A DNA stretch of 64,000 nt from positions 185,044 through 249,043 of the forward strand of contig CALSMU010000009.1 in NCBI GenBank assembly GCA_943787535.1. Direction: 5' to 3'. Both the position numbers and the translations under genes were made by a program. Position 1 is the first letter of the stretch. Every line of letters starts with the position of its first letter. Source of the stretch: an uncultured Flavobacteriales bacterium. GTDB lineage: Bacteria > Bacteroidota > Bacteroidia > Flavobacteriales_D > Parvicellaceae. Positions 22,888-33,036 of this stretch are shown here, piece after piece. Under the pieces are notes generated by a model. That model was not told where the DNA came from, did not search any database, and saw only the letters and a list, made by a program, of their open reading frames with translations.

Positions 22888-23868
22888 TTATTTTAATGCA
22901 AACGATGACTTACCAATTTGATGTCCCTCCGCGTATATTTCTACAATATAGGTGCCAACTTCCAATGCTGTTTCAACTTCATAATAGATACATAAGTCCA
23001 TGTTTTTGTTTTGATAGTTCACCTTTCTTTTTACACTTGCAATACCTTCTCTTCCGCCGTCCATGACAAAATGAACAACTTCTGAATTTGTTAATTCTGT
23101 TCCTGATGGAGAAAGAATACGCATATAAATTTCCTTATTTTCTGGTGTGGCAATTTTATTTTCTAAAACTGTAAAACAAGACTTAATCATAGATGTTCTG
23201 CTTGCGCGTGTTGTCTCGACTTGCTTTCCGCTACTTTTTATTCTAATTGCATTTGCTGTGATGCCAGAAGTCTGCAAAACAGACCCAAGAGCAACTGTTT
23301 GATTCAACAAGTCGTTTTTATTCTTTATGTTGTCTCTATCCGTTTTTATGTCTGTAATCTGATTGTCCTTGTCTTTGATGGTGTTTTTTAGACCGGTGTT
23401 TTCGGTGTTTAATGAATCAATTGTATGAATATAGCCTTTCATAATTTCACGCAGAGTCTCCGTTTCTTTCTTTAGTTTATAGATTTTACCCCAATCCCTT
23501 TTCTTCTGATTTTGAAGGGTTTCAACTTCATCCAAAAGCCCTTGAATATGTGCTTTTTGTTGATTAATACTATCCAACATTTCATCATTATCAAATGTTA
23601 AACTATCATATTCCATTAATATAGCGGTTAAATTGTCTTTTAGAGTTTCGTCGTCAGATTCCTCAATAATTCCGCTTTTTTTAAGAATGTCGTTCAGATA
23701 GTCTTTCTCCGTTTGCAAATTAGCAACAGATTGGGCACAGGCAGCATTTTGCTTTCGTCCATCTCTTATTTCGAGTCCTAGCCAACCCCCAACTAAAAGC
23801 AATAGCAGAATAATAATTATATATACAGCTGCGCCTTTTTTTAGTTCTGTCTTTTCATTCTTTTCCAT
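22888..23868 (-). CDS. Membrane-anchored coiled-coil protein of unknown function
   Basis: This 326-aa protein has one transmembrane helix at residues 14-32 (VYIIIILLLLLVGGWLGLE). A long coiled coil follows from about residue 45 to 195, rich in Glu/Lys/Gln/Asn with many leucines in heptad-like spacing. The C-terminal beta-rich domain (residues 200-326) contains IYMRILSPSGTELTNSE, CIYYEVETALEVGTYIVEIY and GHQIGKSSF. The topology is cytoplasmic N-terminus with the coiled coil projecting into the periplasm. Similar proteins seem common in Flavobacteriia, but I do not know a function. It stands alone with 131-180 bp on each side. Confidence 0.78.
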   Translation of the reverse strand: MEKNEKTELKKGAAVYIIIILLLLLVGGWLGLEIRDGRKQNAACAQSVANLQTEKDYLNDILKKSGIIEESDDETLKDNLTAILMEYDSLTFDNDEMLDSINQQKAHIQGLLDEVETLQNQKKRDWGKIYKLKKETETLREIMKGYIHTIDSLNTENTGLKNTIKDKDNQITDIKTDRDNIKNKNDLLNQTVALGSVLQTSGITANAIRIKSSGKQVETTRASRTSMIKSCFTVLENKIATPENKEIYMRILSPSGTELTNSEVVHFVMDGGREGIASVKRKVNYQNKNMDLCIYYEVETALEVGTYIVEIYAEGHQIGKSSFALK

Positions 23869-23991
23869 GCTAAATTTCTCTTTATGATAACTATAACGGA
23901 ATACCTCTCCTAAAGTTATGCGATACTTTCGTTTTTTAAAATTAGTACTATATTGTCTATCTCAATGTATTAATTACACATTCTATTAACA

Positions 23992-23999
23992 TAGATTTG
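23992..23999 (+). promoter_or_regulatory. Predicted -7 box of comF
   Basis: TAGATTTG is an exact TAnnTTTG match ending 10 nt before the comF ATG. Confidence 0.4.
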
Positions 24000-24009
24000 A
24001 ACAAAAACC

Positions 24010-24687
24010 ATGCTAAGAGGTCTTATAAATTTGCTGTATCCAAACCTGTGTGCTTCATGTCAGGAATTTTTATTGAAGAACGAAAATGTGATTTGCTATA
24101 ATTGTATGATAGACATTCCTCGGTCATTTTATTATCAGGACATAGAAAACCCGATAGCCAAACTATTTTGGGGGAAAATAAAATTAGAAATTGCGCTTTC
24201 TGCTTTTACTTTTGTTAAAAAAGGAAAGGTTCAGAGGTTGATGCATGAATTAAAGTATAAGGGAAATACAAAAGTTGGTGAATTAATGGGAATTGAACTC
24301 GGGAAGGAAATTGATAAAGTAGAAATTAGAGATAAGGTGGATGTCGTTATTCCTGTTCCTCTTCATAAAAAGAAATTAAAGCAAAGAGGTTATAACCAAA
24401 GTGCATTCATCGCAATTGGGGTTGCAAAAGTTTTAGCTTGTGAAATAAATACGACTTTATTAAAACGTGTGGAGCTTTCAGATAGCCAGACAAAGAAATC
24501 AAAATATGAGCGCTGGGAAAATGTAGGGTCAGCTTTTATATTAACCGATGCAGATCAGTACAAGGGGAAACATATTTTATTGGTTGACGACGTTGTTACA
24601 ACTGGAGCAACACTTGAAGCATGCTGCAAAAAACTCAAAGAAATAAAGGGAGTTAAAATCAGTGTTGGTACGTTAGCATCTGCTTAA
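24010..24687 (+). CDS. comF: ComF family phosphoribosyltransferase-like protein
   Basis: This 225-aa protein has an N-terminal zinc-ribbon (LCASCQEF and VICYNCMIDIP), a middle segment VIPVPLHKKKLKQRGYNQS, and the phosphoribosyltransferase motif HILLVDDVVTTGATLEACC near the C-terminus. ComF acts in natural transformation in Gram-positives and some Gram-negatives; in Bacteroidota the role is uncertain. The 3' end overlaps the convergent oxidoreductase by 4 bp. Confidence 0.92.
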   Translation: MLRGLINLLYPNLCASCQEFLLKNENVICYNCMIDIPRSFYYQDIENPIAKLFWGKIKLEIALSAFTFVKKGKVQRLMHELKYKGNTKVGELMGIELGKEIDKVEIRDKVDVVIPVPLHKKKLKQRGYNQSAFIAIGVAKVLACEINTTLLKRVELSDSQTKKSKYERWENVGSAFILTDADQYKGKHILLVDDVVTTGATLEACCKKLKEIKGVKISVGTLASA

Positions 24688-25748
24688 GTTCGGCACTTGT
24701 GTAAATGTTTTTTTGAATATCGAGAGACGCTTACTTCTTTGCTGAGTTGAGCTCCTTTTGTGATGTGTTCAATTAATTCTCCCGCAAAATATGGTGCAAG
24801 CATTACGCCTTTACTTCCTAAGCCGTTAAAAATGTGTAAGCTCTTATATTTTGGGTGAGTTCCTAGAATTGGTCTTCTGTCATGAGTCGTTGGCCTAACA
24901 CCTGCACGATGCTCAATAATTTCAAAATCAAAATCACCAATATTTTTTAACTTTTTTAGCAGTTCTTCCTTTCCAATTTTAGTTGGTTCCTGGTTAATAC
25001 TGTCTCTATCATATGTTGCTCCAAGAACATATTTGTCATTGCCTATTGGCATAACAAAACAACCCTGACTTAAAATACAATTGGGCAAGTCTTTTGTTTT
25101 TATTATTAGAACCTCCCCTTTGGTTGGGTTAAGTGGAACATAATTGAAATAAGGGTTTTGGTTGACTTTATACCCTTCACAAAAAATAATGTTTTCGGCA
25201 ACTATTCCTTTGTATTCGATACCTGTTTCAAAACAGGTCAGTTGGCTATAATCAAATTGCTCTTCACTAATAATCTCTTCTTCTTTAAAAAATTTATTTG
25301 ATCGATTTAAGTAAAGTGCAACATCCATTCGACCTGCCGTATTGACCTTTCCAGAGCCAAAAGGGAAGTCCAAACTCAATTCGTTATCGGCAATAAATTC
25401 TTTCATTGGGGAATCAGCCATTCTTCCTTGCCAATTATTCTGCTCCTCCATAGAGCTAAAAACTCTAGTCATGTCAAGCTCATGAAATACTTTCGTTTTA
25501 AAAGTCGCTTCAAATGAATTATAATATGCTTTAGCTAACGGTATTAGCGAGTCTGCTTTCCAAGATAATACAGCGCGCTTAAATGACATGGGGTGAAGAA
25601 CTCCTGCAGCAATAAGGGAAGATGAGCTTTGGTGTTTATTGTCAATTAAATGAACAGAATTTCCGTATTCATAAAGCTTATGGACTAAGGTAGTTCCCGC
25701 AATTCCCTGTCCTACTATAAGGAAATTGACACTTTTATTACTGGACAT
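24684..25748 (-). CDS. FAD-dependent oxidoreductase (DAO family)
   Basis: This 354-aa protein has an N-terminal FAD fold (VNFLIVGQGIAGTTLVHKLYE, SVHLIDN) and C-terminal HRAGVRPTTHDRRPILGTHP, NGLGSKGVMLAPYFAGEL, the signature of D-amino-acid-oxidase-like/glycine-oxidase enzymes and the oxidoreductase part of MnmC. A methyltransferase domain is absent, so it is not MnmC itself. The start overlaps the LysE-type transporter gene by 11 bp, suggesting that the two share an amino acid substrate or its export. The substrate is unknown. Confidence 0.88.
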   Translation of the reverse strand: MSSNKSVNFLIVGQGIAGTTLVHKLYEYGNSVHLIDNKHQSSSSLIAAGVLHPMSFKRAVLSWKADSLIPLAKAYYNSFEATFKTKVFHELDMTRVFSSMEEQNNWQGRMADSPMKEFIADNELSLDFPFGSGKVNTAGRMDVALYLNRSNKFFKEEEIISEEQFDYSQLTCFETGIEYKGIVAENIIFCEGYKVNQNPYFNYVPLNPTKGEVLIIKTKDLPNCILSQGCFVMPIGNDKYVLGATYDRDSINQEPTKIGKEELLKKLKNIGDFDFEIIEHRAGVRPTTHDRRPILGTHPKYKSLHIFNGLGSKGVMLAPYFAGELIEHITKGAQLSKEVSVSRYSKKHLHKCRT

Positions 25749-26406
25749 AAACGTCTTGGAAACAAATTACTAGACCAAAGAAAATTAGGCAACAACCAAC
25801 AATAATGCTAACCCTGTCCAGCGCACGCGGGGTTAATTTGTTTTTTAATTTGCTAGCAAAGTAAATTTTAAGTAAGTCTACACCAAACATGGTTGCAAGA
25901 GTTGCTGAAAAATAATATATCAGATTAGGCCCTTCTATATTGAGCTGCTCCGTTGCATATGTACTTGCTCCAATCCAGTAAATCAAAACAGCTGGATTTA
26001 TAGCGTTTAACCCGATCCCTTTTCCAATTAAAGCGAAATAAGTTCGAACCCGCATAATTGATACCGGGTTGTTTCCCATTTTTTCTAAACCATCAATATC
26101 AATCCGTTTCCCTTTTTGTGGAGACTTTTTATTAATAATAGAAACAATACCCATTCCTATAAACAATGCGGCTCCAACATATTTTAAGTATGCAAACTCC
26201 TTAATACTATGATTAATTTTTTCGGAAAAAAAGAAGGCCGCAATTAAATATAGAACATCACTTAATAAAACGCCAATATCAATGAATATAGCATGACGAG
26301 CACCTTTTTTAATACTTGTTTCTATAAGCACAAAAAAGACAGGTCCAATTAGGATGCTCAAAAGCATCCCAAATAATATTCCGTTTAAAACAATTGTAGC
26401 AGACAC
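25738..26406 (-). CDS. LysE/RhtB-type translocator
   Basis: This 222-aa protein has six predicted transmembrane segments. The N-terminal helix ILFGMLLSILIGPVFFVLIE with GARHAIFIDIGVLLSDVLYL is characteristic of the LysE/RhtB amino acid exporter family. A charged cytoplasmic loop (NKKSPQKGKRIDIDGLEKMG) separates helices 3 and 4. It is probably co-transcribed with the overlapping DAO oxidase gene downstream. Amino acid export is the likely role; specificity is unknown. Confidence 0.9.
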   Translation of the reverse strand: MSATIVLNGILFGMLLSILIGPVFFVLIETSIKKGARHAIFIDIGVLLSDVLYLIAAFFFSEKINHSIKEFAYLKYVGAALFIGMGIVSIINKKSPQKGKRIDIDGLEKMGNNPVSIMRVRTYFALIGKGIGLNAINPAVLIYWIGASTYATEQLNIEGPNLIYYFSATLATMFGVDLLKIYFASKLKNKLTPRALDRVSIIVGCCLIFFGLVICFQDVYVQ

Positions 26407-26465
26407 GGTTGTAATTTCAACAAAGATAGCAAGTGCACTGAGAATATAGCGGATATAGAATAAAA

Positions 26466-26493
26466 AAAGGGCTTCTGAATCCAGAAGCCCTTT
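26466..26493 (-). terminator. Rho-independent terminator after the T9SS protein gene
   Basis: A perfect 12-bp stem AAAGGGCTTCTG / CAGAAGCCCTTT with loop AATC lies 27 bp after the minus-strand stop at 26521. It is followed, in the direction of transcription, by a run of T (seven A on the plus strand). It isolates the highly structured T9SS gene from the LysE-type gene. Confidence 0.88.
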
Positions 26494-26520
26494 AATACTA
26501 TATTGAAAAAAAGTATTTAC

Positions 26521-28377
26521 TTATTTAACAACTGACATAGCTTTAGTAATTGAAGTTTCGCCATTTGAAAGAGTGTAGTGATACATCCCTCCAGCTAGAT
26601 TAGAAGCGTCTAAAGTGATTTTGTAATCACCAGCAGCTTTTGTTCCTTCGTTTACAGTTAAAACAACTTTTCCTGTCATGTCTACTACTGTTAGAGTAAC
26701 ATTAGCATTAGATGCTACAGAATAGTTAATCGCAGTAGTGTTGTTGAATGGGTTAGGAATGTTTTGTCCTAATTCCATATTTCCAGCTACATTTTCAGAT
26801 ACGCCAAGTGAAGGATCAAAGTTTAATCTTACCATAGGCGTGCTAGTAGTATAATACTGGCTTCCAGATCCACCCGCTGTAGGGTACATGATATAGCATG
26901 TTTGCGCCTCAGATGTTCCAGATGTTCCGTAGTAAAATTCTGAGTAACACCCAATCATTGGATAATAAAACCCTTGAGCAGCAGTTACTGTAGGAAGAGT
27001 AAAAAATGGTAACGTAATCGTAGCGTTATTATCAGCATCAGCTTGAGTTGTTGTATACTCAGCTGTTTCATCAATGTACTGAAATCCTCCAGCGCCATCA
27101 TCAGTATATAGTTTACCGTAAATGATTGTTCCAGCTGGTGTATTAGAGCCAACAACTACATCAATACCAAAAGCCTGTTGATCAGCAAAAATTTGTGTTG
27201 TATTTCCAGCTTCAAAAGCAAAATCCCCAGGAGTAGCATTATCTTCTCCACCGCCTTGGCCTTCATAAACTCCTCTGTCACGACCATAAGTTCCAGTAGA
27301 TGCAACAATCTCAAATGAATCTGTAGCTCCATTATCTGAAGGACTATCATCAGTTAAATCAGCAGAAACAGTATATGTGATAGCGTGGCTACCCGCGGCA
27401 GCAGCAGGAGTATATTGAGTAGTTACATTTAATGTATCTATTGCGCCTGAAGCAAGAGTCATTCCTGCAGATGTCCCAGTAAAAGTTCCTGCATTAACAT
27501 CGGCCGTTACAATAGAATTTGTTTGATCTGCAGATCCAGCATTAGAAACAACAGAGTAAAAATCAATAGGAGCTATTTGAGAAGTAGGAATAGAATAGTA
27601 TGGTAATCCATTTGACCCAAAATAAGAAGTTACCTCAGCTAAATCGTTAGCATCTTGCACATTTATTTTAACATCATCAACCATCCAGTACCATCCCCAA
27701 AAATCTTGATCATCGTAGTGAAAACGAATTAAAACATTGTTTGAACCACCAGCAACAGAAGAAATATTTACTGTGGTTACTTCAGGGTTACCAGTGTTTT
27801 GATCCTGAAGTCCTGTAAGGTTTCCGTTTGCATCAGAAATAGGAAAAGGGGTCCAAGTAGCACCACCATCTCCAGAAACATGAACTTCTCTTATATCTTG
27901 CCACCATCTGAAGTTATGTTCAACAGTTAATGTAACAAACATTTCAGCTTGTCCAGTAACCGTATTTGTTGCAGATAAATCTATAGGGGTAGCAATTGTT
28001 AAGTCAGTAACAATTGGAGTTCCGTCACCATCTGAGTTTCCAGGGGCACCATCAGAGTTAACCATGAAAAAACCGTTAGCGGCTGTTGAAGATGCAAAAT
28101 CGCCAAAAGCATTTGAAGGGGTTGATAAATCTGACCCATCTTGGTGGTACCATTCGTTTGTTGAAGGAACACTAGTGTTAGTAATAGTCCACTCCGCAGC
28201 ATTACTCATGTCGTTTGACCATAACTCAACACCTTTCTCATATAATGGAGTTGCTGCTTGAATAGCATTACCATTATACGTTTTTTGCACCAATGGTGTT
28301 GTGTTAAACAAACCATTTTGGGCAATACCCGTTGAACACAATGCTAAAGCAAGTATTCCAATGTAATTTTTTTTCAT
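26521..28377 (-). CDS. Secreted T9SS-sorted protein with jelly-roll-like domains
   Basis: This protein has 618 aa from the ATG at 28377 (MKKNYIGILALALCSTGIAQ). Signal peptide residues are 1-19. Residues about 40-260 look like a MAM/choice-of-anchor J jelly roll ending with WGWYWMVDDVKINV. Ig-like and beta-rich repeats follow to about 535. The final 85 residues are a T9SS type A sorting domain (NIPNPFNNTTAINYSVASN, ending MYHYTLSNGETSITKAMSVVK). It will cross the outer membrane and may be shed or anchored. It is rich in Thr, Ala, Asp and Gly and has few Lys. Substrate binding is unknown. It has a strong terminator and no co-directional neighbour near it. Confidence 0.87.
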   Translation of the reverse strand: MKKNYIGILALALCSTGIAQNGLFNTTPLVQKTYNGNAIQAATPLYEKGVELWSNDMSNAAEWTITNTSVPSTNEWYHQDGSDLSTPSNAFGDFASSTAANGFFMVNSDGAPGNSDGDGTPIVTDLTIATPIDLSATNTVTGQAEMFVTLTVEHNFRWWQDIREVHVSGDGGATWTPFPISDANGNLTGLQDQNTGNPEVTTVNISSVAGGSNNVLIRFHYDDQDFWGWYWMVDDVKINVQDANDLAEVTSYFGSNGLPYYSIPTSQIAPIDFYSVVSNAGSADQTNSIVTADVNAGTFTGTSAGMTLASGAIDTLNVTTQYTPAAAAGSHAITYTVSADLTDDSPSDNGATDSFEIVASTGTYGRDRGVYEGQGGGEDNATPGDFAFEAGNTTQIFADQQAFGIDVVVGSNTPAGTIIYGKLYTDDGAGGFQYIDETAEYTTTQADADNNATITLPFFTLPTVTAAQGFYYPMIGCYSEFYYGTSGTSEAQTCYIMYPTAGGSGSQYYTTSTPMVRLNFDPSLGVSENVAGNMELGQNIPNPFNNTTAINYSVASNANVTLTVVDMTGKVVLTVNEGTKAAGDYKITLDASNLAGGMYHYTLSNGETSITKAMSVVK

Positions 28378-28482
28378 AATTTTTATTTTGATTGTTATTG
28401 GCTTATTTTTTTGATAACATGCAAATTTCAGTATTATTATCTTATAAACCAAATTTTACCATTGGTAGTTGTTATTTGTACT

Positions 28483-31344
28483 TTAAACGACTTTTTCTTC
28501 TATGTAATTTTCAATTGGCGCACAACTACAAATTAAGTTTCTATCTCCGTGTGCGTCGTTTACTCTCCCTACGGTTACCCAGTACTTATTATCAGCTAGA
28601 TACGCTTCTGGATAAGCAGCTGATTCTCTTGAATAAGGTTTATCCCAATTGTCGGAAATCACCATTTTTGCCGTATGCGGAGCATTAACGAGAACGTTAT
28701 TATCTTTCGGAAATTTACCAGAAACCACATCTCTTATTTCTTGTCTTATGCTTAACATCGCGTCACAAAAACGATCTAGCTCTTCCTTGGACTCACTTTC
28801 TGTTGGCTCAATCATTAAAGTTCCGGCCACCGGAAAACTTACTGTAGGAGCATGAAAATTATAATCAATTAATCTTTTTGCAATATCACCAACTTCAATA
28901 TTCGCTTCTTGCTTAAATCCTCTGCAGTCTAAAATCATTTCATGCGCTACAGTATTGCTATTTCCTGTGTAGAGGATGTCAAAATCTACCTCCAAACGCG
29001 TCTTGATATAATTGGCATTTAGAATTGCTATTTCCGTTGATTCTTTTAAACCCTCCGCACCGAGCATTTTGATATAACCGTAAGAAATTAAATAAACCAA
29101 TGAACTGCCCCAGGGAGCAGAACTTATAGCCGTAATTGCATTATCCCCAGCAAAATCAATTACCGGGCTACCAGGCAGAAACTCAGCTAAATGCTTCGCA
29201 ACTCCAATAGGGCCTGCTCCTGGGCCGCCTCCACCATGCGGAATCGCAAATGTTTTATGTAAGTTTAGATGACAAACATCTGCACCAATGTTTCCAGGGT
29301 TTGTTAACCCTACTTGTGCATTCATGTTGGCACCATCCATGTAAACCTGTCCTCCGTTATCGTGAATAATAGATGTCATTTCAATAATTCCCTCTTCATA
29401 TACACCGTGCGTTGAAGGATAGGTTATCATGATACAGCTGAGATTATCTTTGTGTTCTTCTGCTTTTTCTTTTAAATCGCTTATGTCAATATTACCTTGC
29501 TCATCACATTTTACCACAACGACGCTCATTCCCGCCATAATTGCACTTGCAGGGTTTGTTCCGTGAGCCGAAGAAGGAATAATACAAATGTTTCTATGGT
29601 CATCTCCACGACTCTTGTGGTAAGCACGAATTACCATAAGACCCGCATACTCGCCTTGAGCTCCACTATTTGGCTGAAGAGATACCTTAGCAAATCCAGT
29701 GATTTCGCTTAAGTCTTTGTCCAATTCTTTAAATATTTCTTGATACCCTTTTGTCTGGCTCACAGGAGCAAATGGATGAACATTAGCAAATTCGGGCCAT
29801 GTTATGGGAATTAACTCACTAGCAGCATTTAATTTCATTGTACAAGAACCTAGCGGAATCATTCCGTGTGTTAATGAAAAATCTTTATTTTCAAGCCTTT
29901 TTAAATAGCGCATCATTTCTGTTTCAGAATGATACCTATTGAATACATCGTGTGCTAAAATACTGCTTGTTCTATATAAACTTGAGGGAATACTAGCTTC
30001 AGCGTCTTGAACAACCCCTTTTTTATTGACGGCTTCACCAAAAATTGAAGTAATTAAATTCAAATCATCCTCTGTTATGGTTTCGTCTAAACTTAACTTC
30101 ACAACATCGTTTTCATAAGCAAAGTTTATTCGGTTAGCTTCTGCAATTTTTTTAATAACACTTGCTTTCTCTGTGGCAATGGTAAGTGTGTCAAAATAAC
30201 TGGTATTAACAATATTATATCCTAATTCTTTCAAGGTCTTTGCTAGTCGACTGGTATTAATATGAATAGTCTTTGCAATCGCTTTTAAACCTTCAGAACC
30301 ATGATAAACGGCGTACATTCCTGCCATTACAGCCAACAATGCTTGTGCTGTGCAAATATTTGAAGTTGCCTTTCCTCTTTTAATATGCTGCTCTCTAGTT
30401 TGCAAGGCCATCCGGAGAGCTTGGTTGCCTTGGCTGTCAACAGACACGCCTATAATTCTTCCCGGAATTAGCCTTTTAAAGGATTCTTTGCAGGCAAAAA
30501 AAGCAGCATGTGGTCCTCCGTAACCCATAGGAACTCCAAATCGTTGTGTAGTCCCAACCACTGCATCTGCACCCCACTCTCCTGGAGATTTCAATAATGC
30601 AAGGCTCATTAAATCAGCAACTGCAACAACTAGAACATCCTCCTCATGAGCTCTTTCAGTAAAAGACGTATAATCTATTATTTCTCCATTACTGTCAGGA
30701 TATTGAACCATAGCTCCAAAGAAGGTGTCGTCAATAGTAACTTCATCATAATTTCCAAAGATGAGTTCGATATTTAATGGCTCAGCTCTGGTAATTAAAA
30801 CATCTTTTGTTTGGGGGAAAATAGTATCTGCCACAAAAAACTTTTTCACCCCTGCTTTTTGCTGTGATCTACTTCTTTTGTGAAAAAACATTATCATGGC
30901 TTCTGCCGCTGAAGTTCCTTCGTCTAAAAGTGAGGCATTGGCCATTTCCATTCCGGTTAAATCCATAACCATGGTTTGAAAGTTTAATAGCGCTTCAAGC
31001 CTGCCTTGAGAAATCTCCGCTTGATATGGCGTATATGCTGTATACCACCCTGGGTTTTCCAAGACATTTCTCAATATTACAGAGGGCACAAGCGTTCCAT
31101 AATAACCCATTCCAATATAGGACTTGAAAGTCTCGTTTTTAGCCCCCAATGCTTTTATGTGTCTAAGATATTCTTGTTCAGAAAACGCGTCAGAAATCAA
31201 CAATTCTCTTTGCAGTCTTATGTCTGAAGGTATTGTTTTTTCTATAAGTTCATCAATAGATGAGCATCCAATTTCCAACAACATTTTGTTCATGTCGCTT
31301 TCTCTTGGTCCAATATGTCTTTGCGTAAAATTTAATGGTTTCAT
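28483..31344 (-). CDS. gcvP: Glycine dehydrogenase (decarboxylating), P-protein
   Basis: This protein has 953 aa from the ATG at 31344 ([13 protein letters not shown]); an upstream TTG at 31371 is in frame but adds non-family residues. It is the single-chain (fused GcvPA-GcvPB) P-protein of the glycine cleavage system, decarboxylating glycine with PLP. PLP Lys lies in [21 protein letters not shown], and typical segments are [35 protein letters not shown] and [10 protein letters not shown]. No riboswitch is apparent in the leader. gcvT and gcvH are not in the window. Confidence 0.97.
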   Translation of the reverse strand: MKPLNFTQRHIGPRESDMNKMLLEIGCSSIDELIEKTIPSDIRLQRELLISDAFSEQEYLRHIKALGAKNETFKSYIGMGYYGTLVPSVILRNVLENPGWYTAYTPYQAEISQGRLEALLNFQTMVMDLTGMEMANASLLDEGTSAAEAMIMFFHKRSRSQQKAGVKKFFVADTIFPQTKDVLITRAEPLNIELIFGNYDEVTIDDTFFGAMVQYPDSNGEIIDYTSFTERAHEEDVLVVAVADLMSLALLKSPGEWGADAVVGTTQRFGVPMGYGGPHAAFFACKESFKRLIPGRIIGVSVDSQGNQALRMALQTREQHIKRGKATSNICTAQALLAVMAGMYAVYHGSEGLKAIAKTIHINTSRLAKTLKELGYNIVNTSYFDTLTIATEKASVIKKIAEANRINFAYENDVVKLSLDETITEDDLNLITSIFGEAVNKKGVVQDAEASIPSSLYRTSSILAHDVFNRYHSETEMMRYLKRLENKDFSLTHGMIPLGSCTMKLNAASELIPITWPEFANVHPFAPVSQTKGYQEIFKELDKDLSEITGFAKVSLQPNSGAQGEYAGLMVIRAYHKSRGDDHRNICIIPSSAHGTNPASAIMAGMSVVVVKCDEQGNIDISDLKEKAEEHKDNLSCIMITYPSTHGVYEEGIIEMTSIIHDNGGQVYMDGANMNAQVGLTNPGNIGADVCHLNLHKTFAIPHGGGGPGAGPIGVAKHLAEFLPGSPVIDFAGDNAITAISSAPWGSSLVYLISYGYIKMLGAEGLKESTEIAILNANYIKTRLEVDFDILYTGNSNTVAHEMILDCRGFKQEANIEVGDIAKRLIDYNFHAPTVSFPVAGTLMIEPTESESKEELDRFCDAMLSIRQEIRDVVSGKFPKDNNVLVNAPHTAKMVISDNWDKPYSRESAAYPEAYLADNKYWVTVGRVNDAHGDRNLICSCAPIENYIEEKVV

Positions 31345-31473
31345 ATGCTTTCTATAATTTTGAGACTGCAAATATAAATATTTACCTGCTTATTAAATGT
31401 CGCTATGTGTAATATTGAACAAGAAAAACCATAAATGTTATAATCATTGAGCAAAACGCGGTTGTTCTTTGCT

Positions 31474-31481
31474 TATATTTG
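31474..31481 (+). promoter_or_regulatory. Predicted -7 box of the 31499 gene
   Basis: TATATTTG is an exact TAnnTTTG match ending 17 nt before the ATG at 31499. Confidence 0.4.
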
Positions 31482-31498
31482 AAAAATAATAGCACCAA

Positions 31499-32185
31499 AT
31501 GAAGACGAAAATAACCATAGCTTTTGTTCTACTGATTCTTTTCAATATCCGGGGTCAAGACAAATTATTGCTGATAAATGGCAAAAGTGATAAGGGCGAA
31601 ATTATTTCAGATAAAGAGTTAAAATTAGAGTTTAAAACCCATAATAATAACGGGAAAGAAAAAATAATTCCTTACGATAAGTATAGAATATTTTCAATCA
31701 CGGATAGAGATGGAGAAGAGTCTGTTTGGTATAAAAAAGATAGTAGTATTGGCAACTTTTTGTCTGAGAATCGAATGAGGATGTTCATATATGGGCAAAG
31801 GGATGCACATGAGAACTTTGGTGTCCGCCAGCATTTATTGGGAGGCTTCTTGCTTGGCTTTATGGCAACAACGTTTGATACTTATGAATTTGGGCCAAGC
31901 AAAAAAGAGATTGCCAATGGCGCCCCCCCAACCCCTACTGGATTTTTCTTAAGGGACCCTTCTGTTTTTCCAGTTCTTTTTCCTTTGTCCATTCCCTTCG
32001 GGGCAAATTTGCTAACAGCAAGAATAAAAAAGAGCGACGTTACTGCTATTGAGTATTTAAATAGCGAAGAATACATTGAAGGCTTCAACAAAGTAAAAAA
32101 ATTTAAAAGAATCAAAGCCTCTTTTGTAGGAAGCCTTTTAGGGTCAGCTATGGGTTTTGTTTGTTTTTATGCTTTAAACCTGTAA
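31499..32185 (+). CDS. Exported protein of unknown function with hydrophobic C-terminus
   Basis: This 228-aa protein has an N-terminal signal peptide (residues 1-19, ending NIRGQ). Residues 20-80 form a small beta-rich region (LLLINGKSDKGEIISDKELK, PYDKYRIFSI) that looks like a domain describing a surface or lipid-binding sandwich. Three hydrophobic segments follow (around HLLGGFLLGFMATTF, FPVLFPLSIPFGANLLTA, SFVGSLLGSAMGFVCFYAL). It is not recognised. The next gene begins 12 nt after it and its product is a membrane protein, so the two may act together. Confidence 0.65.
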   Translation: MKTKITIAFVLLILFNIRGQDKLLLINGKSDKGEIISDKELKLEFKTHNNNGKEKIIPYDKYRIFSITDRDGEESVWYKKDSSIGNFLSENRMRMFIYGQRDAHENFGVRQHLLGGFLLGFMATTFDTYEFGPSKKEIANGAPPTPTGFFLRDPSVFPVLFPLSIPFGANLLTARIKKSDVTAIEYLNSEEYIEGFNKVKKFKRIKASFVGSLLGSAMGFVCFYALNL

Positions 32186-32196
32186 CTCTGATTACA

Positions 32197-33027
32197 TTGA
32201 TTGTTATAATTCGAAAAATCGTTGAGTTAATTGTTTTTGGAAACATCTGGATTTCTTTAGGGGCAGCTGCTCTGACATTAAATACTTTTCTAGTTATGGA
32301 ATGGACTGTTAACCCTAGTCTTATTCTGCTTGTATTTTTTGCAACTGCACTTTCCTATAGTTTCCAAAGGGTTATAAGACATACAAGTGGCAATGGAATT
32401 AACTCTATTAGGCACCAATGGGTTTACAAGCAAATAAAGCTTTTGTTTTTACTGATAGTAGTATCTTCTTGTCTCTCGGGGTATTTATTTTTTACATTAT
32501 TCTCATTTTATGACCTTATTTATTTTTCGCCATTAATTTCAATAGCATTATTCTATGCAGTTAAATTATTTCCTAAATCGTTACGAGACATCCCTTTTCT
32601 AAAAATAATATTGATAGCTTCTAGTTGGGCCGCTGTAACCGTTTTAATTCCTGCCCATATAAACCAAGAATTATCTGCATATGGCACTTGGGCTATATTT
32701 GTGCTCAACTTCATTTATATTTTTGCATTGGTAATACCCTTTGACATAAGGGATTTACAGTTCGATGAGCCCGAAAAAAAGACAATTCCACAGCTCATAG
32801 GATTGAAAGCTGCAAAATACACAGCGATTGCTCTATTAGTTCTATGTGGACTACTCTCATGCGCTTTATTGAACGAAGCTGTTTATTTAATACCTGTCTA
32901 TTTGGTGTCTATAGTGCTAGTACTCCAAGTTAATGACAGAAGAAAAGAGTTTTTTTACGCTTGTGGAATTGATGGGTTAATTTTGTTATTTCCATTTTCA
33001 ACTTGGATTGTTAAATCATATATTTAG
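32197..33027 (+). CDS. UbiA-like polytopic membrane protein
   Basis: This protein has about 276 aa with seven to nine hydrophobic helices. I set the start at the TTG at 32197 because it lies just after the upstream stop and the conserved part (ELIVFGNIWISLGAAALTL) begins nearby; another TTG at 32161 is possible. The pattern is that of UbiA prenyltransferases: the second Asp-rich motif is IPFDIRDLQFDEPEKKTIPQ. The first motif (NxxxDxxxD) is missing, its place being ATALSYSFQRVIRH. Prenyltransferase activity is therefore doubtful. The stop overlaps a promoter-like element of the asparaginase gene. Confidence 0.68.
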   Translation: MIVIIRKIVELIVFGNIWISLGAAALTLNTFLVMEWTVNPSLILLVFFATALSYSFQRVIRHTSGNGINSIRHQWVYKQIKLLFLLIVVSSCLSGYLFFTLFSFYDLIYFSPLISIALFYAVKLFPKSLRDIPFLKIILIASSWAAVTVLIPAHINQELSAYGTWAIFVLNFIYIFALVIPFDIRDLQFDEPEKKTIPQLIGLKAAKYTAIALLVLCGLLSCALLNEAVYLIPVYLVSIVLVLQVNDRRKEFFYACGIDGLILLFPFSTWIVKSYI

Positions 33028-33032
33028 ATTTG
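33025..33032 (+). promoter_or_regulatory. Predicted -7 box immediately upstream of ansA
   Basis: TAGATTTG, an exact TAnnTTTG match, overlaps the stop codon of the preceding gene and ends 4 nt before the asparaginase ATG. Transcription would begin at or inside the start codon. Confidence 0.35.
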
Positions 33033-33036
33033 CCTC

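Noticed and set aside
24684..25748. MnmC (tRNA modification) identity for the DAO-type oxidoreductase
   Set aside because: The methyltransferase half is missing and the neighbour is an amino acid exporter, so only the general family is assigned.
31345..31498. Glycine riboswitch in front of gcvP
   Set aside because: The interval is short and AT-rich, with no paired glycine-aptamer-like helices that I can see.
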